A DNA stretch of 64,000 bases from Neckera pumila (GCA_963969595.1 OZ018418.1:8623001-8687000), one strand, 5' to 3'. Numbered from the stretch's first letter, positions 47,972 through 59,991 are shown. The notes: generated by a model from the sequence alone, not told the origin. Numbers and translations are program-made.

Positions 47972-48041
47972 CCCCTAAATGGCCAAGGCCTAGTTGGAGC
48001 TCCTTGAAATTTGTTCCAACTAGGCCTTGGCCACTTAGGGG
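47972..48041. mobile_element. 70-bp TTAA-flanked hairpin element
   Basis: Arms 47972-47998 and 48015-48041 pair over 27 bp with one mismatch (CCCCTAAATGGCCAAGGCC at the left), leaving a 16-base loop. TTAA lies on both sides (47968-47971 and 48042-48045). The left arm and loop resemble the left end of the 38410 element, so this looks like a minimal deletion derivative of the same family. Confidence 0.8.
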
Positions 48042-48376
48042 TTAAATGACTTCAATAAATAAGATAATAAGAATTGAAAGTGATCATAATTAGAATCAAG
48101 CATTTCAATCTCAGAGCAATCTTTATAAAGTCCTTGATTTTCAGTCCAAATAATTTAGAAAATAATCATTTAGTTTTGGTATCAAATTTTATTGATGATT
48201 TATTTATCAGTGAATGGAGTGATACATCTAATTATATGGATATATTCTATAGGTCATTTTTTACAAATTTTAATTGAAAATTATTATGAAATTGTTCATA
48301 TATATTGCATTGTATCATGTATTATATATTTGGACTTTGGGGCTACACCACAAACCATTGGGCACAATGAAATTAA

Positions 48377-49295
48377 CCCCTAAAGGACCAAGGCCTTTCT
48401 TCTGCCAAAAAACTCTCAAAATTACCATTTCTAGAGCAAAAAGTAAAAAAAACTTCAAAAATGTTTTTTTGGCACATCTAACCATAGGATCTTATACCTA
48501 ACTAGCATGAGAATGTGTGGAAAAATTTCAGAATTTTTGACCGCACAGACTGCAAGATATCTGCGTTTGAAGTGAAAAAAACAAGTTTTTCAGCACATTG
48601 CGGGACTAGATTTTTTGACTTTGAACATTTTTAACTTAAATTTTTTGCGCTACAGAGTTTGAGCTTTAAATCTTTCTAGTGGAGAATTGGGTTGAGAAAC
48701 TAGGAAAGAAAAAGAAATTCACAAAAACTTAATTTCATTTTAAAAAAAATTGTTAAGTAGAAGTAGGTACAAGATAGAAGGAAAATCTAAAATATTAATA
48801 TCTTTTAGATGGAATTAAAATGCACTAATCCCAATGGTGAGATTGTCCTTGCACAAAAATTAAACCATGTGGAACTTTTTTATTTGAAAAATTGCAAAAA
48901 TTGCATTCCAAAATGAATCCTACAAGTTCTTTTTTTCAAGAAGATGCTCTAATTGCCTGAAAAACAAGATTGTTCATAACTTTCTCAAAAAAATCCAAAT
49001 GAAATGAATCAAAGTTTCCCAAATAAATGAAAAAATAATCAATAAGATTAAAAAAAAATTTAAAAAAAATTAAATTTTTGCAAATTTTTTTTGTTGCCCC
49101 TTCTCCCCTGTTTTGAACTTAATTGGGCATAACTTTTGTTTCCGAGCACCGATTGAAAAAAAATTATATTCCCACAAAGCTTATTAGTTTTTCTATCTCC
49201 AAAAGAAGTTTCAAAACATCATGACAAAAATTCAGCCTATAGGTATCTGCCCAAAATCCCATTTGTCCCCCAAATAGACAATGGTCTTTTAGAGG
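48377..49295. mobile_element. TTAA-flanked element, 919 bp
   Basis: The left end is CCCCTAAAGGACC; the reverse complement of the right end is CCTCTAAAAGACC (two mismatches in 13). TTAA lies at 48373-48376 and 49296-49299. Read in reverse it aligns with the 40010 element: both carry GGGGGACAA near one end, AAAAGTTATG in the middle third, and a GATCTTATAC..TTGCA region near the other. No coding capacity. Confidence 0.75.
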
Positions 49296-49299
49296 TTAA

Positions 49300-51199
49300 A
49301 AAAGAGAAGTCTTTTGTATTTGTCCACTCTGGCACAACATGCATCAATTGTCCCTTTGATACTGATAGATTGAAAATGGAGTTTGGAAGATTAAGACACA
49401 ATTATTTGGTTGGATGAAACTAAGTTTTTTTGTTTTTTCTAGAATTTTGGAGGATGGCACAATTCGTGATTTTTGAATTTGGGATTTGTTTCATCATAAG
49501 TTAGTTTTTTTGATATAGTGTCTTGCCATGAGGACTTTTTTGTACATTGTGACTAGATTCATATAGTTGGAGAGTATACGCATCCACAGACACTAGTTTT
49601 GTTTGATTTGTTGTTGTAAATCAAAAATTGGGGGGGTGGGATTTCAAAGTACAAAGGTGCTAATTGTAGAAGATGATGCGATTGTGTGTTATTGGCAGAT
49701 TTTATTGTCCATCAAGAACGCCTCTTGATTCCTTTGGAATTTTGTGACTTGAATATTTTAGCACAAACCAAAGGATTGTGATTGGTGTCCACAAATTTGG
49801 ATTTGGGACACTTTAGATTATTCATTGTCATTGTCACCTTATCTTCATTGTTCCTACCTTTGCTTATTGTTGCTTATTGTGCTAAGCATTAAATTAATTT
49901 GTTTTTAGTTATGGCTTCATATCGAGACGTCATACGTGGGATGGGTATCTATTCAGGGAATTATTTTTTAGAAGTGCATTGGGTTTACGCAAGGAATCTC
50001 ACATGTGACCAAGCAACAAATGGCAACAGAAGTACCAATCAAAGATATACAAGAGAACGCCTTCCATCTCCAAGGGACTAGCCCACTAGAGCCAAGGATG
50101 CTTGATGCCAATACACAGAATTCAAATCGACCTCCATATTTATGAGATCTCAGATCTTGAGGCTCAATGTCTTCTCAGCTAGCAAAGAAGAAGTACTCCC
50201 TCAAAACTCATGTCATAACTAAGCAAGTGTGCTCACTCACATCTATAAGTTACTACTACACTTAATTATTGATTCCACAAAAAAACTTTTCATCTGCAAG
50301 ACCATGTTGTGATCGCGTCCTTTGTAGGGATTCCTATTGTAGAAGGAGCCATCTCCCAATGGATTCAAGATGTATCCATGTAGAATCATCCTATACAAAG
50401 ATGCAGGCCACAATTTCCACTATCGTAAACTTGACAGCAGGGAGGCTGTAGAAAGAGTTGTAAATTGGCAATTACATAAGATTCACAAAAGCAAAGCTAT
50501 TTATTATAACTGAATGTCAACATTCAACCCAGTCTCACCTACTGGTATCTCATTTTCATATTGTCTCACAATTGATAATCTTCCCTTGGAGCTTATTTCA
50601 TCTTCTAGGTCTATAGCCAACATCCTTAGCAAGGTATTGGCATAAAACATCTTCAATCTGAACGGCTTTTAGCCCGCATCGATATTGCATTGCTCTGGAC
50701 TTTGTGGGCATTTAATTATCCACCTTTGTAATTAGCATACACAACTAGGTTCTTAGTGTGAAAATTCTACTCTAAATAGGTGCCTAACGTTGGTCCATTG
50801 TGCCTTCCAAGCAATGGATCTTCTTTCCTAAATACGGAATTACCCGATAATATCCTACTTTTTCCAAAAGTCATGTCTGGATTTAAGTGCACAAGTTATA
50901 TTTTGAAAAAGGTAACTAATTGGAATGTGACGTGGTCTAATATTGGTAGGACCAATTTAAATCCAACACCCTTTCAAGTGCAAACTAGGTTTGAACTCCC
51001 TTGAGTCTAGATTGATTTTGCCCTTTTAACTCCCTACCTTAATCAATCCAAATTCCTAATTTAATTTCTAGTTGATTCTAAACTATATTTATCCTCCTAA
51101 TTCTTGCCCCAACTTCTATTTTGATCCCTCCTTGATCCCTAATTCCCAACCTAATTTCCTAATTTAATTATCCTTCTAATCTAATATCTTAAGTTAACT
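49300..51199. other. No supported gene
   Basis: Frames of 60-74 codons only (49899, 50269, 50780). The 49899 frame begins in an exon-like way after an AT-rich run, but nothing identifies it. Confidence 0.4.
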
Positions 51200-51700
51200 T
51201 GTCTTTTTCTCTAAATGATGTTCCTACTTCTCAACGTAATGCCCTAAATTAATTCTCTCATAGAATCTAAATTATCATCATAATTCTTGATCTAGTTTTT
51301 AAAATTAATTTCTTTTTGATTCTAAGTTATCTTCCTAGTTCTTGATCTAGTTTTCTTAGTTAATTTTTTTTGATTCTAGATTATCTTCCTCATTCTCAAT
51401 CTAATTTCCTCAGTTAATTTCTTTTTGATTCTGAATTATCTTCCTAATTCTCAATCTAATTCCCTCAATTAATTTCTTTTTGATCCTAAATTATCTTCCT
51501 AATTCTCAATCTGATTTCCTGAGTTAATTTCTTTTTGACTCTAATTGATATTCCTAATTGTCAATCTAATTTCCTGAATTGATTGACCCTAAATTTTCTT
51601 CCTAATTACCTAATTTTTTGGCCCTAAACTATCTTTCTAATTTTCAACCTAATTCCCTAAGTTAATTGACTCTAGATTATCTTCCTAACCTAATTTTCTA
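51200..51700. repeat. Minisatellite with an exact 55-bp period
   Basis: The anchor CTTTTTGATT recurs at 51311, 51366, 51421, 51476 and 51531, always 55 bp apart. The unit continues CTAAATTATCTTCCT, AATTCTCAATCTAATTTCCT and CAGTTAATTT. Degenerate copies extend to both sides. Confidence 0.8.
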
Positions 51701-53257
51701 AGGTTTATCACAATCTACTAATTCTAGGCCTTGGTCCTAATTAACAATGCCTAATCTAAAGTAACTCAAAAGAACTAGAGAAATAAGTGGCCTACCTTGA
51801 CTTGGAGATCTCGCATGATGTTCTTGAGGTTACTCCCCATCCTTCCTTTGTTTGCCATCCTCTTTGTTTTTGCCACTATCGTGGAGTGGTCCAAGTTTGT
51901 CAATTTTAGTGCAACTTGTTGCATATTCCTTTATGTCCTTACTAGCCTCCATTCTTCCTTCCCTTCTTTTTTTCCTTTTGTCGTCCTTTTTTTCCCCATA
52001 TTCTTTGGCTTCCATAAATACGCGGGATTCAACTACCACCAACAAACATCAACAATTCCAATGATGGGATCTTTGACGAGTTTCTACAGCTTGGAGGGAG
52101 CACTCCCTTGTAGAATAGGCATACACTTGAGAACACGCTCTAAATAATGAGGGCTATTTACCTTATGAAATGAAATATAAGAGATGCTATTTTTTTAAAT
52201 AAAGATAAATCTTAGTATTAATTTTTAAGGCGCCTTATTGTTTTTGTAATTTTTTGGGGAGGTGATTTAAAGGTACCCTATTGTATTTATAAATAAAAAA
52301 TTCAGCACATTTGGCCATTCATAGAAAAGGGTCTAAAATTTTAGTAATGACATCAAACATATGCAGCGCATTTACAAAAAAGGGTCTAAAATTTTAGCAT
52401 TGACATCAAACATGTTCTAGAGAAATATTGGAGAATGTTGGAGAGCAAGCGGTGAGCGGGAAGCGGGGATTGCTGAGCGGGGAGCTTAAATATTAGAAAG
52501 AAAATAAAAAAGTGTGAAAAAATGGATAGAAAAGTGGATGAAAGTTTAGGAAAAATTGAATGGGATTTTAAGGAAAATTCCTGAAATTAGATGGAAGAAA
52601 TGGAAGAAATGAAAGTTGTTGGAAAAAAGTGAATGGAAGAATTAGTTGAAAAATACGGATGGAAGTGGATGAAAAATATGGATGAACATGGATGAAAAAA
52701 TATGGATGAAAGTAGATGAAAAACATGGATGAATTATATTCTAGTATCTTTAGAGCAGATTTTGCCATTAGAATTGCTGGAACTTTCATCTACGGCTTTC
52801 CAGTTTGCAAGAAAGTGCATGAGGCTACTTTTACAAAATCGTACTTGTACGATGACAAGGGTTGAAAGAGGTTTAGTTGTAAGAGGATCATCCTACCAAC
52901 TTCATCCATGAGAAATTAAGACAAGCAAACAAAATTAAACTGCATCAATACATTGAGAACATCTGATCTTTTTTGAAAGTGGCTAAATATTGTGGCTGTC
53001 GTCTTGGAGTTCCAATCTTTGTAGTTATCCTCTGGTACCTCTAACGTTTTTGTTGAAGTCATCTAAGATTGCCAAATCAAGAACTTAGCGGTTTAGGCAC
53101 TTCTATTTGCTTCTACCTTCATGGTAGGATTAGCATGCGGATCATCATCGCTTAATTGAGCAGTGCAACATATCCATTCTCAGTTAGACTCCCTAAATTG
53201 CTATTCCAGGGTCAATGGTTGGTTTAGCATTTAGAGCATCATCTTCCACTTATTATC
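51701..53257. other. No supported gene; purine-rich stretch
   Basis: 52560-52735 repeats ATGGATGAAAA-like words. The frames at 51797-52147 and 52568-52789 are low-complexity translations. Confidence 0.4.
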
Positions 53258-53476
53258 ATGACATGCCAACTAGTCCACCATCTTTGTGACATTCATTGTA
53301 CATCCCTTGCAACAGACGATGCATTCATGGAAGAATACCTTAGAACTAAAGAAATGTCTGTTCAATTGACAATAATCTCACAGGAGCGTGAGTTTGTGGT
53401 AGATCAAGGCCAAGCAAGGCAAAAATTCAAGAGTGCTAATCGTGGAATATGTCGTCTGGCTGAAGAAAATGCATGA
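53258..53476 (+). CDS. Small hypothetical ORF (72 codons)
   Basis: ATG opens MTCQLVHHLCDIH, and the second half is charged and helical in character (REFVVDQGQARQKFKSANRG). No family recognised. It could be an exon remnant of a decayed gene like others in this window. Listed because its composition is more protein-like than neighbouring frames. Confidence 0.2.
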   Translation: MTCQLVHHLCDIHCTSLATDDAFMEEYLRTKEMSVQLTIISQEREFVVDQGQARQKFKSANRGICRLAEENA

Positions 53477-53637
53477 TGAATGTCACAAAGATGTCAAGCG
53501 TGTTGGATAATGATTGAAGTACAGATCAATAGTATTACTGCCTCAGAAACAATGAGACTGAACAATCCAAATTTGTATAAAAAGATTGTAAGTTAGAACA
53601 AAAAACTGAACCCTTTAATTTTTCTATAGACTACAAG

Positions 53638-53726
53638 CACTAGTAGGAAATATCAACAGATTTCTGTCAAATATTGACCGGATCAACGCGACCAAAACAA
53701 CAAAAAAATTAAATTTTCTACTCGTG
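53638..53726. mobile_element. Possible 89-bp CACTA-end mini-element
   Basis: CACTAGTAGGAAAT at the left and, reverse-complemented, CACGAGTAGAAAAT at the right match at 12 of 14 positions and resemble the ends of the 30690 element. The 3-bp flanks are AAG and ATG, so the duplication is imperfect. Confidence 0.35.
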
Positions 53727-54055
53727 ATGCACTCAAACTAGTAGTGTGTAACGTCATGTAATACTACTTCTACTACTTGCGACACTACCTTTGCTAACTG
53801 ATGTTTTCAATTCAAGCTCTACAATACTCACCTTATTACAACTACATGCAAGCAGGGATTCATAAGGGCAATACAGAGCACCTCATCCTCTTCAAATACA
53901 ACACGAAGGTACAAATTAATAAATTTGCCAGATCACCTTATCCAACTCTAACGGGCAAACTACACCATACGTGTCATGAAATAATAAAAGGACATGGGAG
54001 ATGTGCTTTCCCTCTTCAAAGGGCACAATGCCATGACACAGTGTAGTTCAAACTA

Positions 54056-54496
54056 AGGTAAACCAGCCCATTGTGGTCAAACTTTGGAGTCCACCCTCAT
54101 GCCATTGTTGAAATTTTTCAATTTTTTTCCCACATGAAGATAAGTGTAAGAAACAGTGTGGACATTTGAAATTATATTTTTTGGACCAAGTATGAATTAG
54201 TCCTAAATTTTTGAAGTGACCAGCCCATAGGGGTTTGTAGGCCACCTCATGACCAACAAAATTTAAAACCAATATGGTCATCTTCCTACACAATGCAACC
54301 ACAACATTTTCAAACATGGAAGACCTAAAAAATCAATTTTTACAAAGAATATTACACTGAAAAGTTGGAAGTACCTATTGAGGTCACTAATTACTCCATA
54401 ACTACCATGTAAGGCATTGATTGTGGTCCAAAAAACCACAATGGGATCATTAGGTGTCCATCATGGGCCATTTGACTACAATGGGGTCATTTACCT
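54056..54496. mobile_element. MITE-like element with TA flanks (441 bp)
   Basis: The left end AGGTAAACCAGCCCATTGTG and the right end reverse-complemented AGGTAAATGACCCCATTGTA agree at 16 of 20 positions; pairing continues as GTCAAA. TA flanks both ends (54054-54055 and 54497-54498), as in Tc1/mariner and Stowaway-type elements. No coding frame of its own. Confidence 0.6.
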
Positions 54497-54498
54497 TA

Positions 54499-55110
54499 AC
54501 TATTAGCAGCATCTAAGAATCCGGAACATTAATAAAAAGATTACAGGGAGTGCGGGGGGGCCACTTCAATAAGAAATAGTCAAAACAAAGTACCAGAACA
54601 AGTGACAATAGCAGCACTAAATAGTAGGATGGGTTTTGAATTTAGGGAGCAAATGTACTAGCCTGAAAATTGTGGTTTAGGTAGAAGAGTCAAATTCATC
54701 AGCATTGTGCTGGGCAGCTTGCCTTGTTCAATAATCTAAGCAAGGTAGAATTCATTTCTTGGCTATACTTGTAAATTATAGGTCTCTCCAATCAGTTTAA
54801 TAAACAATAATTACCCTCATTAACTAAGTGTCCTCATTCCGGAATTTTCAATATGATATAGTCCACAATTTGAATTTCTCTATGATGTTTGGATTTGGTG
54901 TTTAGGGATTTAGGACACCTCATTACTCATTTTGTGTTAAGGATTTATAATTTCACTCACTGCTACTCATTTCTATATGATGAAGGATAATAGTTCAAAA
55001 TAGGGAGCCCATTTCTATGTTTGGCCTCCCCTTTTTGTTTCCAGCGTTGTTCATTTTGTTCTTCTTTGTTTCTTACATAGTCACTTGTTGGTGGACCCGG
55101 TTTAGTTGAG
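54499..55110. other. No gene seen
   Basis: AT-rich spacer. A minus frame runs through 54963-55409 but has no recognisable content. Confidence 0.35.
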
Positions 55111-55513
55111 ATGGCTTTCCTTCCAAAGTTGAAGTTTGATTTGTGTAAATATCTTGCAAAAGTTGATGAGAAAGTCAAGAGGAGGAAAGGAAAGCTCCCA
55201 TTTTTTGAATCCGATGAGGGCTCTTTTATGTCGAGGAGATGGCAAGAACTCGGGGTGGACAAAGTCTGCAAATTACCAATTTCGACACATGGGATACTGC
55301 ACGAGTGTCGAACACAAAGGAGAAGTCTCTGCGCTAGTGTGGGAGCCAATCTTATGGCCAACAGTGAAGGGGAGCTTTGAGCCAACTCGGAGGCCTCACC
55401 GCTATGCACATGACGATGACACTTGGCCCAAAGAAGGGGGATACTACTTTGACACTGGGATTGATGTCATTTTCCCTGGAGTGTTTGAAAAATATTCAGG
55501 TCTGCAACAGTGA
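55111..55513 (+). pseudogene. Decayed exon-like coding segment, unknown family
   Basis: Two overlapping plus frames look protein-like in succession. 55111-55280 reads MAFLPKLKFDLCKYLAKVDEK and FFESDEGSFMSRRWQELGVDK. From about 55280 a second frame reads GYCTSVEHKGEVSALVWEPI and RPHRYAHDDDTWPKEGGYYF and ends at 55513. A one-base shift between them would join one protein of roughly 130 residues. I do not recognise it. Confidence 0.35.
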
Positions 55514-56889
55514 ATGGTGGATGATTTAGTCAGGTCTAGGCAAAATGACAATTGCTGATAGTATGGTACATTAATAGCAGCCATACTAATGAGCTAAGTA
55601 GTGTTGCCATTGGGCCACTAGAACCTTTGTTGCACCTTCTTGCCATTTTTGTTGGACAGCCCTTGTATAGCACTTTTTCAAATTCACGGAGCATTAGCTC
55701 AAATTATGTAGGTCGAAAGATTATCTACCAACATGATTACCTTTGTCTATTTTAATGGGACATTCATATTGGACGCATTTTGCAAGTCCCGGTTTAGAAT
55801 TGCAGGGTATGTTTTTTGCAATTTTGTAAATGGAGATCTATTATTCTGAATCTGTAATACTATGTTGTTGGATTTAGGCATGCTGCTATTGAGAATTTGA
55901 AGTCCCCATTATACACTTCTAGTTTCTTACACTTTCAGTTAGGTATTTCCAAGAATGGTTGCCGTAATTGAACATTCTGACCATGTCTTCAAGACAACAA
56001 GCAATTTTTGAACTCTCGCATCATTTTGGCTTTATATATGACTAGAAGTTCCAATGTATTCAATAGTATTCACAATTTGTGCAAAAATGGTTGTAGCACG
56101 CAATAGGTTTAGGAAAGGTATACCCCAATTCCAAGAATGTATAATGAAATAAAAAAATAGGAAGAAGTCAAATTCAAATAAAATTGGAAATCGTCTTCTT
56201 GGCAATGAAGAAGATGCACAAGAATTACCATAGTTTATGACAACAAAACATCACTTAGAGTAGACTCAGCTAGAATTGTTCGTAGTGCTTGACATTTCTG
56301 AATTGGACCATACAACAAATTCATCCACAAATTCAAGAACATGGGGAGCTATGAAGTGGGCCCTAGAAGTTGGCCTTGGATTTCTGTTCACAAAATCTCG
56401 GGCAAGTTCCTCTGCATATACAGGAAGGTAAAAGGGTCTTAGAGGGCTAGGAAAGAGACTAGGATTCATAAAAAAAGGAAGATTTGTTGAAGTCTTCACT
56501 TTTTGGACTTCCCTACAGAACCATAGAAACACATGTCAGATACCAGCATATTTATATTTAGGATGGGGACCAGCAGAAGGAGCTTAAGGGAAAACTTATT
56601 GAACTGAGATGTTGGTATAATAGTTTCTGCTGGTACGTCTTCATTGTCTAGGTTTGTAAGGTCAACCGCCAGCTGGGGCGGTGATGGCACAATGACCGCA
56701 AAAGTGCGCTGGATCGGTGCAAGGAGGGCCTCAAAATAACTTTGTCCTCTTCAAATGCAAGAACATGCCGACAAGTGGCACGGTAGGCTTGAATGCTAGA
56801 TCTTACAAACATGTCAAGGAAATGTCAGAAGAAACCATCAGATCAAGAAGTACATGACATGGTAGCATTAACATTAATGTAATCAATCC
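55514..56889. other. No supported gene
   Basis: Short frames only. The minus frames at 56266-56690 may belong to the 3' flank of the decayed methylase-like gene. Confidence 0.35.
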
Positions 56890-57620
56890 TGATTAATACA
56901 TGTGGCTGCGATGCAATCGACAACAACGTCTCCTGGTTCCATCATCCCCTTGACTAGCATTTGCATGAATTGTCTGGCCTTCTTGCAAGGCCCCCATTAC
57001 GGTACATTCCCATTCATGGTTATATCTTCTTTGAAGCAAAAGTTGGAGAGAATGTTGTCCATGCGCACAGTGACCCCAACTGCAAAGTGAGATGGAACAT
57101 ACAAGAATGGAAAATCCTTCTCTATCTTTAGGCCAGATTCTTTGACCACCAAAGAGATCAATGGTGAATCGCTTGGTCTGTACTGCAATAAAAGTCAAAA
57201 ATGGATATTAGAAAAATGCTAGTTCAATTGAAACATGCATGAGGATAGAAGAATTGTTACAGTTTTGTAGGATCAACCGGTGACGTCAGATGGAGGTGGT
57301 TGTTGCCTAGCCATGTGAAAAGAATGCGGAACTTATAGTGATGACAGCATCCAAGAAGATGACTTCTATATTATTTAGGAGGGGGAGGGTATTTCACCAA
57401 CAACCCGCCATTGTTGTGGAGGTATTCTTGGGAAAAATCAAACACCAGCAAGAGGTAATCTTTTTTGAATTCGTTCCATTTGGGAATGGGTGCAAGCGGA
57501 ACGGAAACAGTGGGCACATGAAGTCCTTCTGGGACGTCCATGATGATCAAGTTGACAGGGTCCTGGGTGCTCACTTTTTTGTTGAGTATCGGTCCTTGTC
57601 ATTAGAATGCTGCAGACGAC
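56890..57620 (-). pseudogene. Decayed gene, DNA-methylase-like 3' part
   Basis: In order on this strand: 57585-57371 reads DPVNLIIMDVPEG, then a gap, then FSQEYLHNNGGLLV. 57198-56890 reads RPSDSPLISLVVKESG and, after a TAA, WGPCKKARQFMQMLVKGMM and EPGDVVVDCIAATC. A motif-IV-like acidic/Pro site followed by a distant PGDxVxD motif-I-like site resembles the N6/N4 amino-methyltransferase fold, in which the SAM site (normally DPFxGSGT) lies at the C-terminal end. Here the catalytic DPPY is DVPE and the glycine loop is changed, so activity is doubtful even before the stop codons. The assignment rests on motif spacing only. Confidence 0.4.
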
Positions 57621-57755
57621 ATCCATTGCACAATACATTAAAACATCAAGAAAATAAGAGGATTTTAATGCTCCAAGTCCAGGGCACACAATTTGGAAAA
57701 ACTATAACTTATGGCCCAATAACCAAAACAATCGTTATCAAAGCATTAGAAAGCA

Positions 57756-58290
57756 TCAGCCATGAACAAATGGAAGTGAACCAACCATTGCAAGGAAGGC
57801 GTTGCTATCATCAAGTTCCTGTTGGTGATTGCAGATCTTTCCCAAAGGCAAGTTCAGGATGCACTCATCCAGGTCCGGAACATGGTCAATACTTTTAGGT
57901 GTCAGTGTCAGACCGCATACCAGGCATTCTTGAGTAAGTGAGAAATCAAATGATGTATCGTTCATCTCTGCTGCGCTTGTAATTGGATCCTAGAAGGCTG
58001 CCTTAGCCTTTCGCTTTGTTCCCTTCTTCTTGGCCTTCTTGTACTCTTTCTCTCCCTTGGCTGCCATGCGCTTTTTCTTGTTTTCCTCAATCTTCTTTTT
58101 TGCCTCTTTCCATTTCTCTCCCTTCTTCTTGTCGGCCAACTCCCTCTTGGCGATGGCTTTGGCTCGTGCCTCAGGTTCCAATCTTGCGAGCTCATCAAAT
58201 TCCGGCTCAACATGCGCAATTTCCTTGAGACTCTTGAAAAGTGCCTCTTCTTCTAGTAAAGTGGTACTGACATTGCACTCCAGATACTAT
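57756..58290 (-). pseudogene. Decayed gene, basic coiled-coil exon with in-frame TAG
   Basis: The frame reads LLEEEALFKSLKEIAHVEPE and then a lysine/glutamate-rich helix (about 60 residues, KKKIEENKKKRMAAKGEK) up to KAKAAF. A TAG at about 57990 follows, and the same frame goes on DPITSAAEM, SFDFSLTQECLVCGLTL and DECILNLPLGKICNHQQ. The charged part looks nuclear; the Cys-containing part is unassigned. It lies upstream of the methylase-like part on the same strand and is probably the same gene. Confidence 0.4.
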
Positions 58291-58644
58291 GGGCAAGCCT
58301 GCAGATGAGGAGTGGTCCAAAGGCGCAATTGGAAAGCAGAGAACATGCAGTTGAGAGACGATTGATCCAACCACAAAGTAAAAAACAATGGTAAATCCAC
58401 CTTCTCTATAGCCTTCTTTGCTTATAACTTGAACTTGGAATATTGAGAATCAAGAATAATAGAAGACATTACAATACGTGAAGCAGAAATGGAGAAGAAA
58501 ACAGGAAATTCAGGTATAAAATAGACCTCATTGGTTAACAACTTGTTGCCAAAAAATCCATCTAACCTACCTGACTCAAGACTAACCGAGATCCTTAAGA
58601 CTGTAGAACTCATATTTACTTGAACTCAAATTCACTGGAAGTAG

Positions 58645-59130
58645 TGTAGGAAGTGTCCCCCCTTGGAGACACTCTCAGTACTGAGACACCCACATTAGCA
58701 GCCCACCTCTTGATACACCCAGAATCAAAGACACCACCAAAGAAGCAATGAAGTGAAACATGATTCAATATATCAAAGAGTTTGAGCAAGAGGTGCACCC
58801 ACTTGAGGTCCTTCTTGGTACCGAGACACCCACATGGCCTGCCTACCTCTTGACAAAGGAGGACCTCAAAGACACACTTTAGGAAGCAGTGAAATGGAAT
58901 TAGATTTTAGATTCCCTAGAACTTGTGCAAGAGGTAGCACCCTTTGGAGACCCTCTTGGTACCAAGAGACCCACTTGGCTTGGCGAACTCTTGACACAAT
59001 GGGACCTCAAAGACCCTACTCAAAAACTTGACAACACAATTTGTACACTTATTTTTTTCATGAAATGCCCCAACTGGAGGCCCTCTTGGTATTGAGACAC
59101 CCACATGGCCTGACCACCTTATATCAATTG
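58645..59130. repeat. Tandem repeat of about 140 bp, 4 copies
   Basis: Anchors at 58671, 58811, 58951 and 59081 carry variants of CTCTTGGTACCAAGAGACCC and CTCTTGACA..GG.CCTCAAAGA. The palindromic centre is intact in copy 3 (CTCTTGGTACCAAGAG). In copy 1 it is different but still palindromic (TCTCAGTACTGAGA). It lies between coding blocks of the decayed gene, presumably in a former intron. The core resembles part of the 180-bp satellite at the right edge. Confidence 0.65.
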
Positions 59131-59433
59131 TCATATTGAATCCATAAGAGAATAGCAAGAAATGATTTATATAATACCTAAAAAGCAACCACTCCATTAC
59201 AGCTGATGAAAGTGTCTGACTTCTTGAAGGAGTCCACACCCTTAAACATGCTAGTGTAGGCCATGTTCCATAACTTCATTCTCCAATCCTTGAGATATTC
59301 TGGCAATGACTATAGTTCCACTGGAGCATCCATATTGATGGAAATATTGTTAGCCTTGCAGACGGTTTCAAACAAAGCAAGAGCTGACTCTTAGAGAGAA
59401 TGAAAAGAGAGAACATTGACGGAGGTTATCTCA

Positions 59434-59991
59434 CTAATTGATAAAGCAAAAGATGGATATGTAGACATACCCCAGCATACCAGCATGCCCTAGCAAGGAA
59501 CAACATCGAGTTGTCTTTGTTAATAGGATGGGTAACAATCTACATGCTTCCCTTGTCAGATCGAATGCATTCATCCACTTCAGCCATTTCATTTTATGTG
59601 TGGCAAGGGCAATTGCAAATGAGGTCATCTGCAACTGCTTTAGGATCAATTCCGGTATTGTAAACAGACTCCAATGCCTCTTAATCTATATAGTCCAGGG
59701 GGAGTACAAATTTTTCAACTAACGAGTGTTGAAAGTCAAAACATCCCCCACAAAGTAATGTTGATTAGACATTACTTGTTGTAGGAACTCAGGTCCAAGA
59801 GTAGGAGCTGCTACGGATGCAATTTTGGATAGCTTTTGACGATTTGAAGCCTTTGCCTCCTTAATGGATTTCCTCATTGCCGCTGCTACTCCCTCCGAGG
59901 TGACCTCGTCTTTAGCAATATCTTCATGATACTTACAAACAGCAAGGACCGCGGCATCCGCAATTTCTTGCTGGTAAAGACCACACAACAA
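59434..59991 (-). pseudogene. Decayed gene, middle exon
   Basis: 59960-59719 reads ADAAVLAVCKYHEDIAKDEV and ASNRQKLSKIASVAAPTLG. After a one-base shift the sequence continues LVEKFVLPLDYID, a stop, EALESVYNTGIDPKAVADDL, a stop, NEMAEVDECIRSDKGSM, a stop, IVTHPINKDNSMLFLARACW. The sense of the peptide persists through three stop codons, which is typical of a pseudogene. No family recognised. Confidence 0.4.

Noticed and set aside
51200..51700. CRISPR-like regular spacing
   Set aside because: The whole 55-bp unit repeats with drift, there are no unique spacers, and the sequence is eukaryotic.
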